NCBI GenBank assembly: GCA_030263455.1 | Contig: SZOZ01000001.1 | Location: forward strand, 248,001-312,000 | Length of the DNA stretch: 64,000 bases | From: Synechococcales cyanobacterium CNB | GTDB taxonomy: Bacteria; Planctomycetota; Phycisphaerae; Phycisphaerales; UBA1924 | Direction: 5' to 3' | In this document: piece by piece, positions 17,599 to 25,781 of the stretch | Numbering within the stretch: the first letter of the stretch is position 1 | How the letters are laid out: every line of letters begins with the position of its first letter | Notes under the pieces: generated by a model | Database searches by the model: none | Seen by the model: the letters and a program-made list of their open reading frames with translations, nothing else | What the model was told of the DNA's origin: nothing | Made by a program: the position numbers and the translations under genes

Positions 17599-18597
17599 AT
17601 GAGCGAGAAACGGGAGATGCGGTGGCGGTGGCGGCTCCTGGACGCCGGGCCGCTGCTGCTGGACGGGGGTTCGATGTTCGGCGTGGTGCCGCGGGTGGTC
17701 TGGTCTCGGAGCGTCGTCGCCGACGAGCGGAACCGGATTGCCCTGCATCACAACTGCCTGCTGCTGGAGTCGGAGTCGGTCGATCCGTCGCTCGGGCGGG
17801 TTCGGCGGGTCGTGATCGAGACCGGGACGGGCGGCAAGCTCGACGCCAAGATGGCCGAGATCTTCGGGGTCGGCGGTCGCACGGTGGAGACGGCCGTGAA
17901 CGAAGCGGGCCTTGCGTGCGACGAGATCGACACGGTGATCGTTTCCCACCTGCACTTCGATCACGCCGGCGGCCTGACGCGCCGGGTACGAGCCGGCGAG
18001 TCGCCGGACTGGCGCGCCGGGCCCGGCGAGGCGAGCGGCGAATGCGCCGAGGTCAAGCGGACGTTCCCGAACGCGGAGATCGTAGCGCAACGGCGCGAGT
18101 GGGAGGTCGCGCTCGCCAACGATGCGGTGATGACCCGGACGTACTACCGCGACCACCTGCTGCCGATCGCGGACCGGCTTCGGCTGGTGGATTCGGCGCG
18201 GCCGTTCCCCGCGGGCGTGCTCCCGCACCGTGACGAGATGCCGCGCGTGCCCTTGTCGTACAGGGAGACGACCGTGTTGCCGGGGGTGCGGGTGTTCCTC
18301 GCGCCGGGGCACACCTGGGGCCAGCAGGCGATCCGGTTCGTGGACGTTGACGGGCGGAGCGTCGTATTCACGCCGGACGTCATGCCGTCGGTGTGGCACG
18401 TCGGGGCGGCGTACAGCCTGGCATACGACGTGGAGCCGTATACGTCGATGGTGACAAAGCGATGGTTCCTCGACGAAGCCGCTCGAGGCGAGTGGACGCT
18501 CGTGCTGGACCACGAGCCACGGACGCCGGTCGTGCGGGTTTCCCCGAACGGGAAGGGATGGTACGAGTTGACGCCCGTGCAGGGGATCGGGAGGTGA
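17599..18597 (+). CDS. Metallo-beta-lactamase-fold hydrolase
   Basis: 332 residues, cytoplasmic. The HxHxDH zinc motif is in VIVSHLHFDHAGG. A second histidine is in LAPGHTWGQQAI, the aspartate probably in VVFTPDVMPS, and a late histidine in LVLDHEPRTPV. The arrangement is that of the quorum-quenching lactonase / glyoxalase-II-like branch, but the substrate cannot be told. ATG 17599 (MSEKREM) was chosen over an in-frame upstream codon because it follows the rseP divergent gap and precedes the first conserved segment. The next gene follows 40 bp on. Confidence 0.8.
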   Translation: MSEKREMRWRWRLLDAGPLLLDGGSMFGVVPRVVWSRSVVADERNRIALHHNCLLLESESVDPSLGRVRRVVIETGTGGKLDAKMAEIFGVGGRTVETAVNEAGLACDEIDTVIVSHLHFDHAGGLTRRVRAGESPDWRAGPGEASGECAEVKRTFPNAEIVAQRREWEVALANDAVMTRTYYRDHLLPIADRLRLVDSARPFPAGVLPHRDEMPRVPLSYRETTVLPGVRVFLAPGHTWGQQAIRFVDVDGRSVVFTPDVMPSVWHVGAAYSLAYDVEPYTSMVTKRWFLDEAARGEWTLVLDHEPRTPVVRVSPNGKGWYELTPVQGIGR

Positions 18598-18637
18598 CTC
18601 TGCCTGAGTGGGGCATCGCTATGATGGTGTCGCCTTC

Positions 18638-19297
18638 ATGCTCCCAGCCGCGTCAGAGGTTGAAACCGTGGCCGTGTCGGTCGAACCGGCCGATGCGACT
18701 CCACCGTCGGATGGTGGGGGGGCTGCAACACCGCCACCCGAGCAGCCTCGGCGTCCCACGGGGCACCACAAGCGGTCGTTCATGGACCGCGTGGACGCCT
18801 ACGTCAGCCGGCTGAGCACGCGGAACAACTTCTTCCACCGGCTCGCGTCGCTGATCTGGCTGCCCTACGCGTTCCACAGCGGCATCCGGATGAAGCGGCT
18901 GGACCGCAAGACGTTCACGGCGGTGCTCCCGTTCCGGCGTTTCAACCGGAACTGGTACAACGCGATGGCGGGGGCTGCGCTGCTGGGGAACGCCGAGGTC
19001 GCGGGTGGAATGTACGTCTTCGGCGTGGTCGGCGGGGACTTCACCGTGGTCTGCAAGAACCTGGAGTACCGGTTTCTGCGCCCGTGCTTCGGTCCGGCGG
19101 TCTACCGGATCAACCCTCGCGAAGACATCGAAGCCCTGGCGGCGAAGCGCGAGGAGTTCGACGTGACGGTGGACATGGACGTTGTGCAGTCGATCACGAA
19201 GCCTGGCGGGAAGGAGCGGCGCGTCGGGCGTGCGACGGCCACGTTCCACGTCACGCCGAAACTGCACCAGAAGAGCAAGGGGCGGCGGATCCGCTGA
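18638..19297 (+). CDS. Hotdog-fold protein, DUF4442/YiiD-C-like
   Basis: 219 residues. After a disordered Pro/Gly-rich N-terminus of about 50 residues comes a hotdog-fold domain. RFNRNWYNAMAGAALLGNAE matches the DUF4442 helix region, which sits next to PaaI-type thioesterases. It is followed by beta strands (FTVVCKNLEYRFLRP, EFDVTVDMDVVQS, RVGRATATFHVTPK). Relatives are presumed acyl-CoA thioesterases, but no catalytic aspartate or glutamate is certain here. ATG 18638 was chosen; an internal ATG at 18782 (MDRVDAY) is possible. Probably co-transcribed with the metallo-hydrolase. Confidence 0.66.
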   Translation: MLPAASEVETVAVSVEPADATPPSDGGGAATPPPEQPRRPTGHHKRSFMDRVDAYVSRLSTRNNFFHRLASLIWLPYAFHSGIRMKRLDRKTFTAVLPFRRFNRNWYNAMAGAALLGNAEVAGGMYVFGVVGGDFTVVCKNLEYRFLRPCFGPAVYRINPREDIEALAAKREEFDVTVDMDVVQSITKPGGKERRVGRATATFHVTPKLHQKSKGRRIR

Positions 19298-19306
19298 TCG
19301 GGCGCG

Positions 19307-20149
19307 TCAGGTCTCGCGCTGCCTGCGATGAACGGCGAAGGCGACGAAAACAGCAAGCGCGGACGGCGCGGGCACCACCGTGTCGAGGTAGTCGGTGAGC
19401 GTGCGCAGGGTGATGAGCGTGGCCTGCTCCGCGGCCCACAGCGGCGTATCGATGCCGACGTGGACGTGGCCGGCGGCGAAGTTGCGGTACTCCGCGTCCG
19501 GCGCGTTGTTCAGTGAGTGGTACCAGACCCCGTGCAACCCGATGAACTCGGAGAGGAAGTTGCCCCCGAAGCCGTTGCCGGTGTCGATGTAGACGTCGTC
19601 GATGATGCCCGCGACGGCGACGGCGTCGCGGATCGCGTCCATCGGGAGCGAACTGTGCAGGATGTCACCAGGCGTGAGCGACTGGAAGATGGGCATGTCG
19701 GTGGTGGGGCGGAATGGAGCCTCGTAATCGTTTGCCCAGCCGTTGACCGATCGCATCATGTGGCGCGACTCGATCTCCCATGAACTGCCCGGAAAGCCGC
19801 GCGAGAAGGTGATGATGGCCAGCGGCTTGAGGTCGTCGGTGATCCGGTGCCAGTCTGCCACCGTGTCCTGGTAGTCCACCTCGAAGTCGCCGACGCCCTT
19901 GCCCCAGTTCGGGCCGTCCTGGCCGGGGAAGGTGGGGAAGAACGAGTGGACGTTGTAGCCCCGCCCTTCCCAGTTGCCGCCGATCCAGCCCGAGGGATTG
20001 AGGTCGGGGTTGGTGCTGAACCGCTCGACCATCCAGTTCGTCGGGGGCCAGTACCCCGTGATCATGATGTTGCGGGTGAAGTTGTCCGCAGCGACAGCCT
20101 GACCGGCCGCGCCGAGCGCGATCAACACGACGAGCGTGCGAGTGTGCAT
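19307..20149 (-). CDS. Secreted protein with PEP-CTERM-like tail, possibly peptidase C15-related
   Basis: 280 residues. Signal peptide 1-21 (LVVLIALGAAGQAVA). The C-terminus VVPAPSALAVFVAFAVHRRQR is a PEP-CTERM-like signal. The central part has stretches loosely reminiscent of pyroglutamyl-peptidase folds: NIMITGYWPP at the start, a strand ending FSRG, and GNFLSEFIGLHGVWYHS where C15 enzymes have their catalytic cysteine; here that position would be serine. That relation is tentative. Upstream is a plausible sigma-70 promoter (TTGGCG, 17-bp spacer, TATGCT), giving a leader of about 70 nt. Confidence 0.6.
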   Translation of the reverse strand: MHTRTLVVLIALGAAGQAVAADNFTRNIMITGYWPPTNWMVERFSTNPDLNPSGWIGGNWEGRGYNVHSFFPTFPGQDGPNWGKGVGDFEVDYQDTVADWHRITDDLKPLAIITFSRGFPGSSWEIESRHMMRSVNGWANDYEAPFRPTTDMPIFQSLTPGDILHSSLPMDAIRDAVAVAGIIDDVYIDTGNGFGGNFLSEFIGLHGVWYHSLNNAPDAEYRNFAAGHVHVGIDTPLWAAEQATLITLRTLTDYLDTVVPAPSALAVFVAFAVHRRQRET

Positions 20150-20226
20150 GAGAAAAGCGGGTCCGGCGTCGGCCGTGCGGGCAAGGGTCTCTCTCTCCTC
20201 CCGCCGGCGTCCGATCCCGCGTGGGC

Positions 20227-20255
20227 AGCATACCGGACGGCGAGGGGCGCGCCAA
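20227..20255 (-). promoter_or_regulatory. Putative sigma-70 promoter of the PEP-CTERM-like gene
   Basis: On the reverse strand TTGGCG (20255-20250), a 17-bp spacer and TATGCT (20232-20227). Transcription would start near 20220, about 70 nt before the ATG at 20149. Confidence 0.5.
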
Positions 20256-20389
20256 GCACAAATCGCGGGATTCGTGGGATGAAAGCCCAGTCTTTGCAGG
20301 AGTTTGCGCATTGATCGGGGTACGAGCGGCACTCTCATCCACGCCTGTAGGCACCGAGCGGACAGCGGCACCGTACACTCCCCGCCTTG

Positions 20390-21583
20390 ATGGCGACAGC
20401 GGTCGAGAACAGCTCGGATGTCGACAGTATTGGGGGGTATCCCTCGATGCTCGGGTGGGCAGCATTCCTCGCTTGCTCGTGGACGTGGTGCATCGGGATG
20501 TTCCTCCCGGTGCTTCTGGTCCGTGACTACGGCCTGTGGGGCTTTGCCGCATTTGCCGTCCCGAACGTGGTCGGCGCGGGGGCGGTGGGGTGGGTGCTGG
20601 CGAGGCCCGGGCAGGCCGAGCGGATGCGGGAGCGGCACGCAGCCGCCGTGCGGAGCTTCGCGCTGGTGACGATCGTCTTCCAGTGCTTCTTCATCGGATG
20701 GCTGATGCAGTGGGCCGCGCCGGGGCCGGTGGTGGGGGCGGTGGCGCTTGCGGCGGCCGTGGGCGCGTTCCCGCTCCGATCCGTGCGCGGCACGCTGCTG
20801 CTGGGGGCCGTGGTGTGGCTGGTCTCGGCGGTGTGTCTCGTTGGATATGTCGCGGGTGCGGGTGTGGCATTGCCTGAGCCGCGCCCCATGCCGACGGGGT
20901 TGTTCTGGCTCGCGCCGGTGTGTGTGTTCGGGTTCGTGCTCTGCCCGTACCTCGACCCGACCTTCCTGCGAGCGGCCGCCTCGCTTGAAGCGCGCGGACG
21001 GCGCGCTGCGTTCACGGTCGGCTTCGGCCTGCTCTTCGCATCGATGATCGCGTTTACGTTGCTGTACGGGGCGACGATCGAGCGGCTCGGCGCCGCCGCC
21101 TCAGGCACAATGCTCGCCGGCACGCTCGTCCTCGTTCACATTGGCTTGCAGATCGTGTTCACGGTCGGTGTTCACGTCCGGGAGTTGGCGAGTGTGCCGT
21201 CGCTTGGGCGAGGGCGGGCGGCGCAGGCGCTTGTCGCGGGCATCGCGGGGGCCATGGCGGCATTCTCGTTCCACCTCGGCTCGCCTGTCGTCGCCGACCC
21301 CGGCATGACCGTCGGCGAGGTCGTCTACCGCGTCTTCATGGCGTTCTACGGCCTGGTCTTCCCCGCCTACGTCTGGATCTGCATGATTCCTACTCGCGAC
21401 GGGCACTCCGGACTCGCCGGACCGGCCGGGCGTCGCAAGGCGTTGGTGTGGGCAGGAGCGGTCGGGGTGGCTGCGCCGCTGTTCTGGATGGGGTTCATCG
21501 AACGGCACGAGGTCTATCTCGTACCGGGGCTGCTCGTGGTCCTGCTGGCACGACTCGTCGTCAGGTCGCGGCCGGGGTCGTGA
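20390..21583 (+). CDS. Polytopic membrane protein of unknown function
   Basis: 397 residues with about ten or eleven hydrophobic segments and very short loops. The N-terminal segment MLGWAAFLACSWTWCIG followed by VLLVRDYGLWGFAAFAVPN is distinctive and recalls sodium/solute symporter-like membrane proteins, but no diagnostic motif was found. ATG 20390 follows a TTG in the same frame. There is no Shine-Dalgarno sequence, and a TACACT box lies only 10 bp upstream, so a leaderless start is possible. The 3' end overlaps the convergent queG gene by 23 bp. Confidence 0.66.
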   Translation: MATAVENSSDVDSIGGYPSMLGWAAFLACSWTWCIGMFLPVLLVRDYGLWGFAAFAVPNVVGAGAVGWVLARPGQAERMRERHAAAVRSFALVTIVFQCFFIGWLMQWAAPGPVVGAVALAAAVGAFPLRSVRGTLLLGAVVWLVSAVCLVGYVAGAGVALPEPRPMPTGLFWLAPVCVFGFVLCPYLDPTFLRAAASLEARGRRAAFTVGFGLLFASMIAFTLLYGATIERLGAAASGTMLAGTLVLVHIGLQIVFTVGVHVRELASVPSLGRGRAAQALVAGIAGAMAAFSFHLGSPVVADPGMTVGEVVYRVFMAFYGLVFPAYVWICMIPTRDGHSGLAGPAGRRKALVWAGAVGVAAPLFWMGFIERHEVYLVPGLLVVLLARLVVRSRPGS

Positions 21584-22658
21584 GCCGCGCGAGCGCTTCG
21601 CGTGCGGCAGCGCGGACAGTCGGCTCTTCCGCCGCGTTCCAGGCGGTGTCGCGGAGCCGGTCGATCGATGCTGCCATCTCCGCTGACGATCCGTCAGCCG
21701 TCAGCCGGTCCGCGAGCAGAATCGCGGCGGTTCGCTTCATGTGTGCCAGCGTGATCCGCTTCATCGCGCTGTTGGCGAAGCGGCCGCGGCGCGTCGCCTC
21801 ATCCCAGCCGAGCACGTCGAGCAGGTCGAACGAGTCGCGGCGCGGGGTGTAGTCGTGGTGTCGATCGCCCGTTGCCGCATCGCCCGGTCGGGGTGAGTTG
21901 TGCGGGCAGACTTCCTGGCAGATGTCGCACCCGACAAGCCAGCCTTCGAGCGAGCCGTGGAACTCGGGTCCGATCGGGTCGCGGCGCTCGATGGTGAGGT
22001 AACTGATGCAGCGCGAGGCGTCCACGTTGTAGGGCGAAATCGCGCCTGTCGGGCAGGCGTCGATGCAGCGGGTGCAGGTGCCGCAGTGGTCGGCCACCGC
22101 CGCGGTGTCCGGGTCGCGCAGGTCGAGCGTCGTCAGGAAGCCCCCGAGCAGGAGCCACGAGCCTCGCTGCGGGTTGATGAGGAGCGTGTGCTTGCCGATC
22201 CAGCCGAGGCCCGCGCGGGCGGCGAGCTCGCGTTCAGGAACCGGCGCCGTGTCCACGAACGCGCGGAACCGCTCGCCGGGGTGGCGCTCGCGGAGGGTGT
22301 CGCAGACGGCGTGAAGACGGCGCTTCATCACGCGGTGGTAGTCGCGCCCGCGTGCGTAGCGGGCGATGCGGCCGTGCGTCGCGGGCACGGGCGAATCCGC
22401 CGTGCGACCGCGCGGCGCGTACTGGTCTGCGACCATGACCGCGGAGCGTGCTCCGCGCAACAACCGCGCTGGGTCGGTCCGGTCGTCGGCGGTCTCCGCG
22501 AGCCAGTCCATCGTGCCGTGCATGCCCGCCGCCAGCCACGCGCGGAACTCTTCCGCGCGCCGCGACGGTGAGCAGTCCGCGATCCCGGCGAGCGCAAAGC
22601 CCTGCACGCGGCAGAGTGCGAGCGTCTCGCGGCCGAGTTGCTCGGGGGAATCGGGCAC
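21561..22658 (-). CDS. queG: Epoxyqueuosine reductase
   Basis: 365 residues. Cobalamin- and Fe-S-dependent enzyme that reduces epoxyqueuosine to queuosine at the tRNA wobble position. Two ferredoxin-like clusters are visible: CGTCTRCIDACPTGAI and CDICQEVCPHN. The N-terminal DUF1730 region includes AGMHGTMDWLAE and YARGRDYHRVMKRRL, both strongly family-typical, and AFVDTAPVPERELA supplies the catalytic aspartate. The C-terminal HEAT-like helices (TLAHMKRTAAILLADRL) bind tRNA. The start is GTG 22658; no strong ribosome-binding site is visible. Confidence 0.94.
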   Translation of the reverse strand: MPDSPEQLGRETLALCRVQGFALAGIADCSPSRRAEEFRAWLAAGMHGTMDWLAETADDRTDPARLLRGARSAVMVADQYAPRGRTADSPVPATHGRIARYARGRDYHRVMKRRLHAVCDTLRERHPGERFRAFVDTAPVPERELAARAGLGWIGKHTLLINPQRGSWLLLGGFLTTLDLRDPDTAAVADHCGTCTRCIDACPTGAISPYNVDASRCISYLTIERRDPIGPEFHGSLEGWLVGCDICQEVCPHNSPRPGDAATGDRHHDYTPRRDSFDLLDVLGWDEATRRGRFANSAMKRITLAHMKRTAAILLADRLTADGSSAEMAASIDRLRDTAWNAAEEPTVRAAAREALARLTTPAAT

Positions 22659-22712
22659 GAGGGATGGTACTTGAAAGGAGGCCGAAAGCGGAGGTATGAA
22701 GGCACAAGGGCG

Positions 22713-24020
22713 TCAGGCGTGGGCCATCTGCGGCAGTTCGTGCATCACCCGGCCGGCGACCAGGGTGCAGACCGCCCGTCCGCGCACGCGCCGCCCGAGG
22801 AACGGCGTGTTCCGCGACCGCCCCGCCAGGTCGCGCTCGGCGACCGTCCACTCGAGGTCCGGGTCGATGAGAGTCACATCGGCAGGGCCGCCGACTTCGA
22901 GCCTGCCCAGGGCGTGCTCGTCGAGGCGGGTCAGCCGCGCCGGTTCGACGGTCATGAGCGCGATCAGCCGCGGCCAGTCGATCAGCCCCGTCGCCACCAG
23001 CGCCTCGGCGTACAGCGCGAGCGCGGTCTCCAGCCCGATGATGCCGAACGGCGCCTCCTCGAACGGCCGGTCCTTCTCGTCCGGCGTGTGTGGCGCGTGG
23101 TCGGTCGCCAGCACGCTGATCGTGCCGTCGGCAACGCCCTCGCGCAGAGCCCGCACGTCGCGCTCCTCGCGCAGCGGCGGGTTCATCTTCGTCGCCGTGT
23201 CGTAGGTCTCGCACGCCCCGTGCGTCAGCAGCAGGTGGTGCGGCGAGGCCTCGGCCGTCACCGGCAGGCCCTCCGCCCGCGCCCGTCGAACCAGCTCGAC
23301 CGTTCCCGCGCACGAGGCGTGCTGCACGTGGTAGCGGCAGCCGATCGCCCGGTTCAGGCGCAGGTCGCGTTCGACGATCGTCTCCTCGGCCTCGCGCGGC
23401 CAGCCGATCAACCCCAGCCGTACCGCCACGTCGCCCGCATGCATGGAGGCGCCGCGTGTCAGTGTCGGTTCCTGGCAGTGCTGCATGAACGCGAGGCCGG
23501 TCGCCCCGACCGCCCGCAGCACGCTCCGCATCATGCCCGCCGAGGCCACGCAGTCGCCGTCGTCGGAGAAGCCGACCGCTCCCGCGTCCGCGCACAGGCC
23601 GATCTCCGCCAGTTCTTCGCCCAGCCTGCCCTTGGTCGCGGCGGCGACGGCGTAGACGCGGCAGCGGGCCGTGCGGGCGGCCCGGTCGCGCACGAACGCG
23701 ACCAGCTCCGGGGAGTCGATCGCCGGCGTCGTGTTCGGCATGCAGCAGACGGTCGTGAAGCCGCCGGCGACCGCCGCGGCCGAGCCGGTGGCCAGGGTCT
23801 CCTTGTGCTCGCCGCCCGGCTCGCGGAGGTGGACGTGCGGGTCGATGAGGCCGGGGGCGACGAGGAGGCCGGAGGCGTCGATGACGCGGTCCGCGCCGGA
23901 GCGGTCCAGGCCGCGGCCGATGGCGGCGACACGCCCTTCGGCGAGAGCGAGGTCGAGCGAGGCGTCCGTCCCCGAGGCGGGGTCAACGAGCCGTCCGCCG
24001 ACGATGAGGAGCGTGGGCAT
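22713..24020 (-). CDS. pyrC: Dihydroorotase
   Basis: 435 residues. Zinc enzyme closing carbamoyl-aspartate to dihydroorotate in pyrimidine synthesis. PGLIDPHVHLREPG gives metal ligands H62 and H64 and the substrate-binding arginine. CCMPNTTPAID, the histidine in CRYHVQHAS and the late DHAPHTPDEK (catalytic aspartate region) are the class I dihydroorotase signature. It could be a PyrC or a PyrX-type partner, but all ligands appear present. ATG 24020 (MPTLLIVGG) is the sensible start. No other pyr gene is adjacent. Confidence 0.92.
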   Translation of the reverse strand: MPTLLIVGGRLVDPASGTDASLDLALAEGRVAAIGRGLDRSGADRVIDASGLLVAPGLIDPHVHLREPGGEHKETLATGSAAAVAGGFTTVCCMPNTTPAIDSPELVAFVRDRAARTARCRVYAVAAATKGRLGEELAEIGLCADAGAVGFSDDGDCVASAGMMRSVLRAVGATGLAFMQHCQEPTLTRGASMHAGDVAVRLGLIGWPREAEETIVERDLRLNRAIGCRYHVQHASCAGTVELVRRARAEGLPVTAEASPHHLLLTHGACETYDTATKMNPPLREERDVRALREGVADGTISVLATDHAPHTPDEKDRPFEEAPFGIIGLETALALYAEALVATGLIDWPRLIALMTVEPARLTRLDEHALGRLEVGGPADVTLIDPDLEWTVAERDLAGRSRNTPFLGRRVRGRAVCTLVAGRVMHELPQMAHA

Positions 24021-24111
24021 CGGGGCAATATACGCCGCAGGGCCTTCTCGCCGCACATCCTCGGTCACGCCTTCGGCCTCTGGCCTCGCCGACGCCTATC
24101 CTCCCCCGCCA

Positions 24112-24186
24112 CGGGGTGTAGCGCAGCTTGGTTAGCGCGTCTGACTGGGGGTCAGAAGGTCGCTGGTTCGAATCCAGTCACCCCGA
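24112..24186 (+). tRNA. tRNA-Pro (anticodon GGG)
   Basis: 75-nt cloverleaf. Acceptor CGGGGTG/CACCCCG with discriminator A; D arm AGCGCAGCTTGGTTAGCGC; anticodon stem TCTGA/TCAGA with loop CTGGGGG, giving anticodon GGG; T arm GCTGG-TTCGAAT-CCAGT. CCA is not encoded. An intrinsic terminator follows 11 bp downstream. Confidence 0.96.
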
Positions 24187-24196
24187 TTCGCGCGAG

Positions 24197-24224
24197 AAGC
24201 CCCGCACCTGGTGGGGCTTTTCTC
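24197..24224 (+). terminator. Intrinsic terminator after tRNA-Pro
   Basis: Stem AAGCCCC / GGGGCTT with loop GCACCTGGT, followed directly by a TTTTCTC tract; a standard Rho-independent terminator. Confidence 0.85.
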
Positions 24225-24412
24225 ATTCAGGACGCGGCGGACAAGACCTCATGCACGCCTTCCACGGGGAAGGCGGCTGATTGGCGGCCCCCTCCGTCTG
24301 GCCGTGGTTCGCTCTCGCAACCGCCACGGCCGTCGGCTCCTGCGGCTTGACCGGAGCCGGCAGGTCCGGGCGTGGTCCGAGATCGCCCTCATGGGGGGAA
24401 GGGACGCGGGGC

Positions 24413-24441
24413 TTGACATGAGACGAAAGTCTCATTAGTGT
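24413..24441 (+). promoter_or_regulatory. Sigma-70-type promoter of the SnoaL-GNAT-TetR-MBL operon
   Basis: Consensus -35 TTGACA (24413-24418), an exact 17-bp spacer and a weaker -10 TAGTGT (24436-24441). The spacer is almost wholly occupied by a perfect palindrome, so a repressor there would block RNA polymerase directly. ATG of the first gene is at 24466. Confidence 0.72.
24418..24435. promoter_or_regulatory. Palindromic operator, likely bound by the operon's own TetR regulator
   Basis: Perfect inverted repeat ATGAGAC-GAAA-GTCTCAT, 18 bp, lying exactly between the -35 and -10 boxes. Size and position suit a TetR dimer, and a TetR gene lies in the operon (25782-26429). Assignment to that regulator is inference. 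Confidence 0.7.
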
Positions 24442-24465
24442 ACACAAGTCACAGGAGCGCCCGCC

Positions 24466-24900
24466 ATGCCGCTGTCCCCGCAGGAGATGGACCGCAAGAT
24501 CGACGAGCACTTCGGCTTCGAGGCGACCGACGACATCGAGGGCGTCGTCGCCACGCTCGCGCCGGACGCCACGCACGACATCGTGGGGTTCCCGACCGGC
24601 CCGACCCGCGGCAGGGAGCGCGCCCGCGAGTTCTACCGACGGATGTTCGCCGACCTGGCCGAGAGTCGCGTGACCCCGCTCAAGCGTCTCTACGGCGACA
24701 ACTTCATGATCGACGAGTCGGTGTGGGAGGGTCGCGCCCCGGGGAGGCCGTTCGGCCTCGACGGCCGCAACCGGCCGCTGCGGTTCCGCATCCTCCACGT
24801 GCTCGAGTTCACCTCCGACGGCCGGCACATCGAGCGCGAGCAGGTCTGGGTCGACATGGCCGCGATCCTTCGGCAGCTCCCGCAGGACGAGCACGCATGA
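24466..24900 (+). CDS. SnoaL-like / NTF2-fold protein
   Basis: 144 residues. A small cone-shaped alpha+beta protein of the SnoaL/ketosteroid-isomerase-like NTF2 superfamily: a helical start (MDRKIDEHFGFEATDD), LAPDATHDIVGFPTGPTRGRERAREFYRRMF, and strands ending in HVLEFTSDGRHIEREQVWVD. Members act as isomerases, cyclases or ligand binders, so the reaction is open. First gene of a four-gene operon behind an operator-containing promoter, with an AGGAGC ribosome-binding site. Its TGA overlaps the next ATG (ATGA). Confidence 0.78.
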   Translation: MPLSPQEMDRKIDEHFGFEATDDIEGVVATLAPDATHDIVGFPTGPTRGRERAREFYRRMFADLAESRVTPLKRLYGDNFMIDESVWEGRAPGRPFGLDGRNRPLRFRILHVLEFTSDGRHIEREQVWVDMAAILRQLPQDEHA

Positions 24901-25763
24901 ACATCGACCTGGTTCCGGCCGAGGCGGGTCACTTCGCCGAGCTTGCCCGCATCTGCCACCTGGCGTTCGACACGCTCCAGGCGCGTCACGGCGTTCATCG
25001 GGACGTGCCGACCGAGGAGATCGGCGGGCTGATCATCGGCGGCGTGCTCCACCGTCCGGACTACATCGGCGTGGTCGCCGTCGCGGACGGACGCGTCGTC
25101 GGCTCCAACTTTCTCCTGCTGGCGGATGAGGTCTGCGGCGTCGGACCGATCACGGTCGATCCGACGGTACAGTCCCGCGGTGTGGGCCGGCTGCTCATGC
25201 AGTGGGCGATCGACGAAGCCCGCCGCCGCCGAGGTCCGCGGCCTCGCGTGCGGTTGTTCCAGGAGGCGGTCAACACGACCTCGCTGTCGCTCTACACGCG
25301 CCTGGGTTTCCGCTGGCGGGACTCGGCCGCGTTGATGCAGGCGAAGCCGGCGGACACCGACGATGCCTCGGTGCGCCCGATGACCGGGGACGACCTCCCC
25401 CACGTGCAGCGGCTCTCGGCGCGGCATGACGGCGCCTCGCGCGTGAACGACGCCTCCATGCTGCTCGGCATGGAGCTGCCGGCGTTCGTCCGCGAGCGTG
25501 ATGGGCGAGTGGTCGGCTACCAGATCGCTTCGCTCTTCGGGCACGCCGCGGCCGAGACCGTTGACGACCTGCTCGTCCTCGCGGGCCAGACGGCGCGGCG
25601 CGTGCCGCCGCCCATGGGCGTGGTCATCGTGCCGATGAGCCAGCCGTCGCTGTTCGAGGCCGCGCTGTCGGCGGGCTTCCGCGTCCTGAAGATCCTGAAC
25701 TCCATGTCGCTGGAGGAGTTCGATCTTCCTCGCGGGCCTTCGTTCCCGTCCATCCAGCGCTAG
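24897..25763 (+). CDS. Two-domain GNAT family acetyltransferase
   Basis: 288 residues. The N-terminal GNAT domain (about 1-150) has the acetyl-CoA-binding motif A around VDPTVQSRGVGRLLMQWAI and a motif B-like NTTSLSLYTRLGFRWRD. A second, more degenerate GNAT domain (about 155-288, starting SVRPMTGDDLPHVQRL) lacks an obvious Q/R-x-x-G-x-G/A motif. It starts at ATG 24897, overlapping the SnoaL-like gene's stop, so translation is coupled. The acceptor is unknown; the setting with a TetR repressor suggests modification of a small toxic or signalling compound. Confidence 0.85.
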   Translation: MNIDLVPAEAGHFAELARICHLAFDTLQARHGVHRDVPTEEIGGLIIGGVLHRPDYIGVVAVADGRVVGSNFLLLADEVCGVGPITVDPTVQSRGVGRLLMQWAIDEARRRRGPRPRVRLFQEAVNTTSLSLYTRLGFRWRDSAALMQAKPADTDDASVRPMTGDDLPHVQRLSARHDGASRVNDASMLLGMELPAFVRERDGRVVGYQIASLFGHAAAETVDDLLVLAGQTARRVPPPMGVVIVPMSQPSLFEAALSAGFRVLKILNSMSLEEFDLPRGPSFPSIQR

Positions 25764-25781
25764 TGCGAGCGGAGGCGAGCG

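Noticed and set aside
22638-24350. 570-codon plus-strand frame spanning tRNA-Pro
   Set aside because: Antisense to pyrC and running through a tRNA gene and its terminator.
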